Notes under the pieces: model-generated
Told to the model about the DNA's origin: nothing
Database searches by the model: none
What the model saw: only the letters and a program-made list of their open reading frames with translations
Part shown: in pieces, positions 4,882 to 5,952 of the stretch
Numbering within the stretch: position 1 is the stretch's first letter
Layout: each line of letters opens with the position of its first letter
Position numbers and translations under genes: made by a program
NCBI GenBank assembly: GCA_030632765.1
Contig: DAOVUC010000114.1
Span: 1 to 5,952 of the forward strand
Origin: Candidatus Dadabacteria bacterium
Lineage (GTDB): Bacteria > Desulfobacterota_D > UBA1144 > Nemesobacterales > UBA2774
DNA length: 5,952 nucleotides
Direction: 5' to 3'

Positions 4882-5952
4882 TTGCCAAGAAAACCGGGAA
4901 GTTACAAAAAATCGAGAAGACCAACGAGAAGAAAGAAAAATGCTCAGGTCACCAGAATAGTTCTCTTCACTATAGGATTTATCCTGGTGCTTTTTTTTAG
5001 CCTATACGGGCTTAATTACTTAAAACAAAACTCAAGCTCTGATTTTTCCAAAGAAAGGTTGTCGGCCTCTGAAATGGATAATCTCATAAAGGAGATAGAC
5101 GATAGTCTCACCGGAGCCTTTTTTAACGTAGGTATATCATCTAAGAATATAGAGTCAAAAAAAGTCTATAATAAGGAGCTTGAGAAACTGACTTGGGAAT
5201 ACAAAGATATGAGAATAGTTCCTGAAAAAGGAATTAGCTCAGTAAAAGTTAAAAAAGCTCTTGAAGACTCCATTTTTGCGAAGTTTCCTGTAGAACATGA
5301 GGTTAAGAGCGGTGAGAATTCACTGACGGCTTATCTTAAGATTAATGGTGTTACTACACACAAAATTCAATTTGACTTTAATAATCAAAAGCCATCTCAG
5401 GCTAAGCCTAAAAAGGAGAAAACTAAAAAAGTAGTTAAAAAACCTGAACAAGAAAAAATAAAAGATAAAACGATTAAGAGCTCGGATAAAGCAAAAGCCT
5501 CAATACCTAAAAAGGAAACCATAGATAAAAATATTGCGAAATCGAAAATAGTAATAATTGTTGATGATCTTGGTCAAACCAAAAAACCTATAGATCAGCT
5601 TCTAAAAATTCCCGCACCAATTACTTTCGCGGTACTTCCAGATCTCCCCTATTCTAACTATGCTGCCGACAAGGCGGATAAGAAGGGGTGGGATGTAATT
5701 CTTCATATGCCGATGGAGCCCAAAGAATCTTCAGGGTATACTGCTGTAGATGCTGGAGACAATGTCTTGTTAGTGGGATTGTCCAAAGATGTAATTCTCT
5801 CAAAGCTCAATAAAAGTTTGTCCTCAGTTCCCCATGTAAAAGGTCTAAATAATCATATGGGATCAAAGTTCATGGAAAACGGCGAGTTAACTGAGCTTAT
5901 ATTGAAAGACCTAAAGGGTAAGGGGCTTATATTTGTAGACAGCAAGACTTCG
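4882..5952 (+). CDS. Membrane-anchored divergent polysaccharide deacetylase (YibQ/DUF610 family), C-terminus beyond window
   Basis: The 357 visible codons belong to the divergent polysaccharide deacetylase family (Pfam Polysacc_deac_2), distantly related to NodB-type metal-dependent glycan deacetylases; the true substrate of the family is poorly known. In order: a very basic N-terminus (residues 2-25, many Arg and Lys); one membrane segment (about 26-47), predicted N-in so that the rest lies in the periplasm; a region of about 120 residues that I do not recognise; a lysine-rich linker (170-222, 20 Lys of 53); then the deacetylase fold with IVDDLG (226-231), ITFAVLPDLPYS (247-258), LHMPMEP (274-280), LNNHMGSKF (322-330) and FVDSKTS (351-357). 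D228/D229, H275 and H325 are the likely metal-site or catalytic residues by analogy with NodB. The start is TTG with AAGGAG upstream; there is no in-frame ATG before about residue 67. It follows ctpA closely, a pairing common in deltaproteobacteria-like genomes, and suggests a joint role in envelope glycan or lipoprotein maintenance. Confidence 0.9.
   Translation, partial: MPRKPGSYKKSRRPTRRKKNAQVTRIVLFTIGFILVLFFSLYGLNYLKQNSSSDFSKERLSASEMDNLIKEIDDSLTGAFFNVGISSKNIESKKVYNKELEKLTWEYKDMRIVPEKGISSVKVKKALEDSIFAKFPVEHEVKSGENSLTAYLKINGVTTHKIQFDFNNQKPSQAKPKKEKTKKVVKKPEQEKIKDKTIKSSDKAKASIPKKETIDKNIAKSKIVIIVDDLGQTKKPIDQLLKIPAPITFAVLPDLPYSNYAADKADKKGWDVILHMPMEPKESSGYTAVDAGDNVLLVGLSKDVILSKLNKSLSSVPHVKGLNNHMGSKFMENGELTELILKDLKGKGLIFVDSKTS

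Noticed and set aside
4991..4998. Run of eight T in the deacetylase gene as a terminator or slippage site
   Set aside because: There is no GC-rich stem before it, and it simply encodes Leu-Phe-Phe of the membrane segment.

Overview
The window carries two divergent gene clusters from a diderm (Gram-negative type) bacterium with moderately AT-rich DNA. Every recognisable product works in or on the cell envelope or makes its lipid precursors. The MEP-pathway enzyme Dxr, an RseP-type site-2 protease with tandem PDZ domains, and a ctpA plus divergent polysaccharide deacetylase pair fit a deltaproteobacterium-like lineage or a related candidate phylum. That placement is an inference from gene content only and is weak.

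Minus strand, read from about 3530 down to 1: a small membrane protein of unknown function (3514-3293), then uppS (3217-2465), dxr (2468-1317) and rseP (1302 to beyond the left edge). uppS and dxr overlap by four bases, and the rseP ribosome binding site overlaps the dxr stop codon, so these three form a tight, probably translationally coupled operon. It joins isoprenoid precursor synthesis (Dxr), the lipid carrier of cell-wall synthesis (UppS) and envelope-stress proteolysis (RseP). cdsA, which often sits between uppS and dxr in proteobacteria, is absent here.

Positions 3530-3721 are a divergent intergenic region with weak promoter-like hexamers on both strands and a perfect 7-bp inverted repeat (3621-3639).

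Plus strand: ctpA (3722-4867), a secreted PDZ-containing S41 serine protease, is followed after 14 bases by a TTG-started, membrane-anchored divergent polysaccharide deacetylase (4882 to beyond the right edge). Its ribosome binding site overlaps the ctpA stop codon.

The most unusual observation is in rseP. Besides the usual two PDZ domains between the second and third membrane segments, it has a third PDZ-like domain between the membrane beta-loop and the second membrane segment, a position expected to face the cytoplasm. I found no mobile element, RNA gene, CRISPR array or clear intrinsic terminator.
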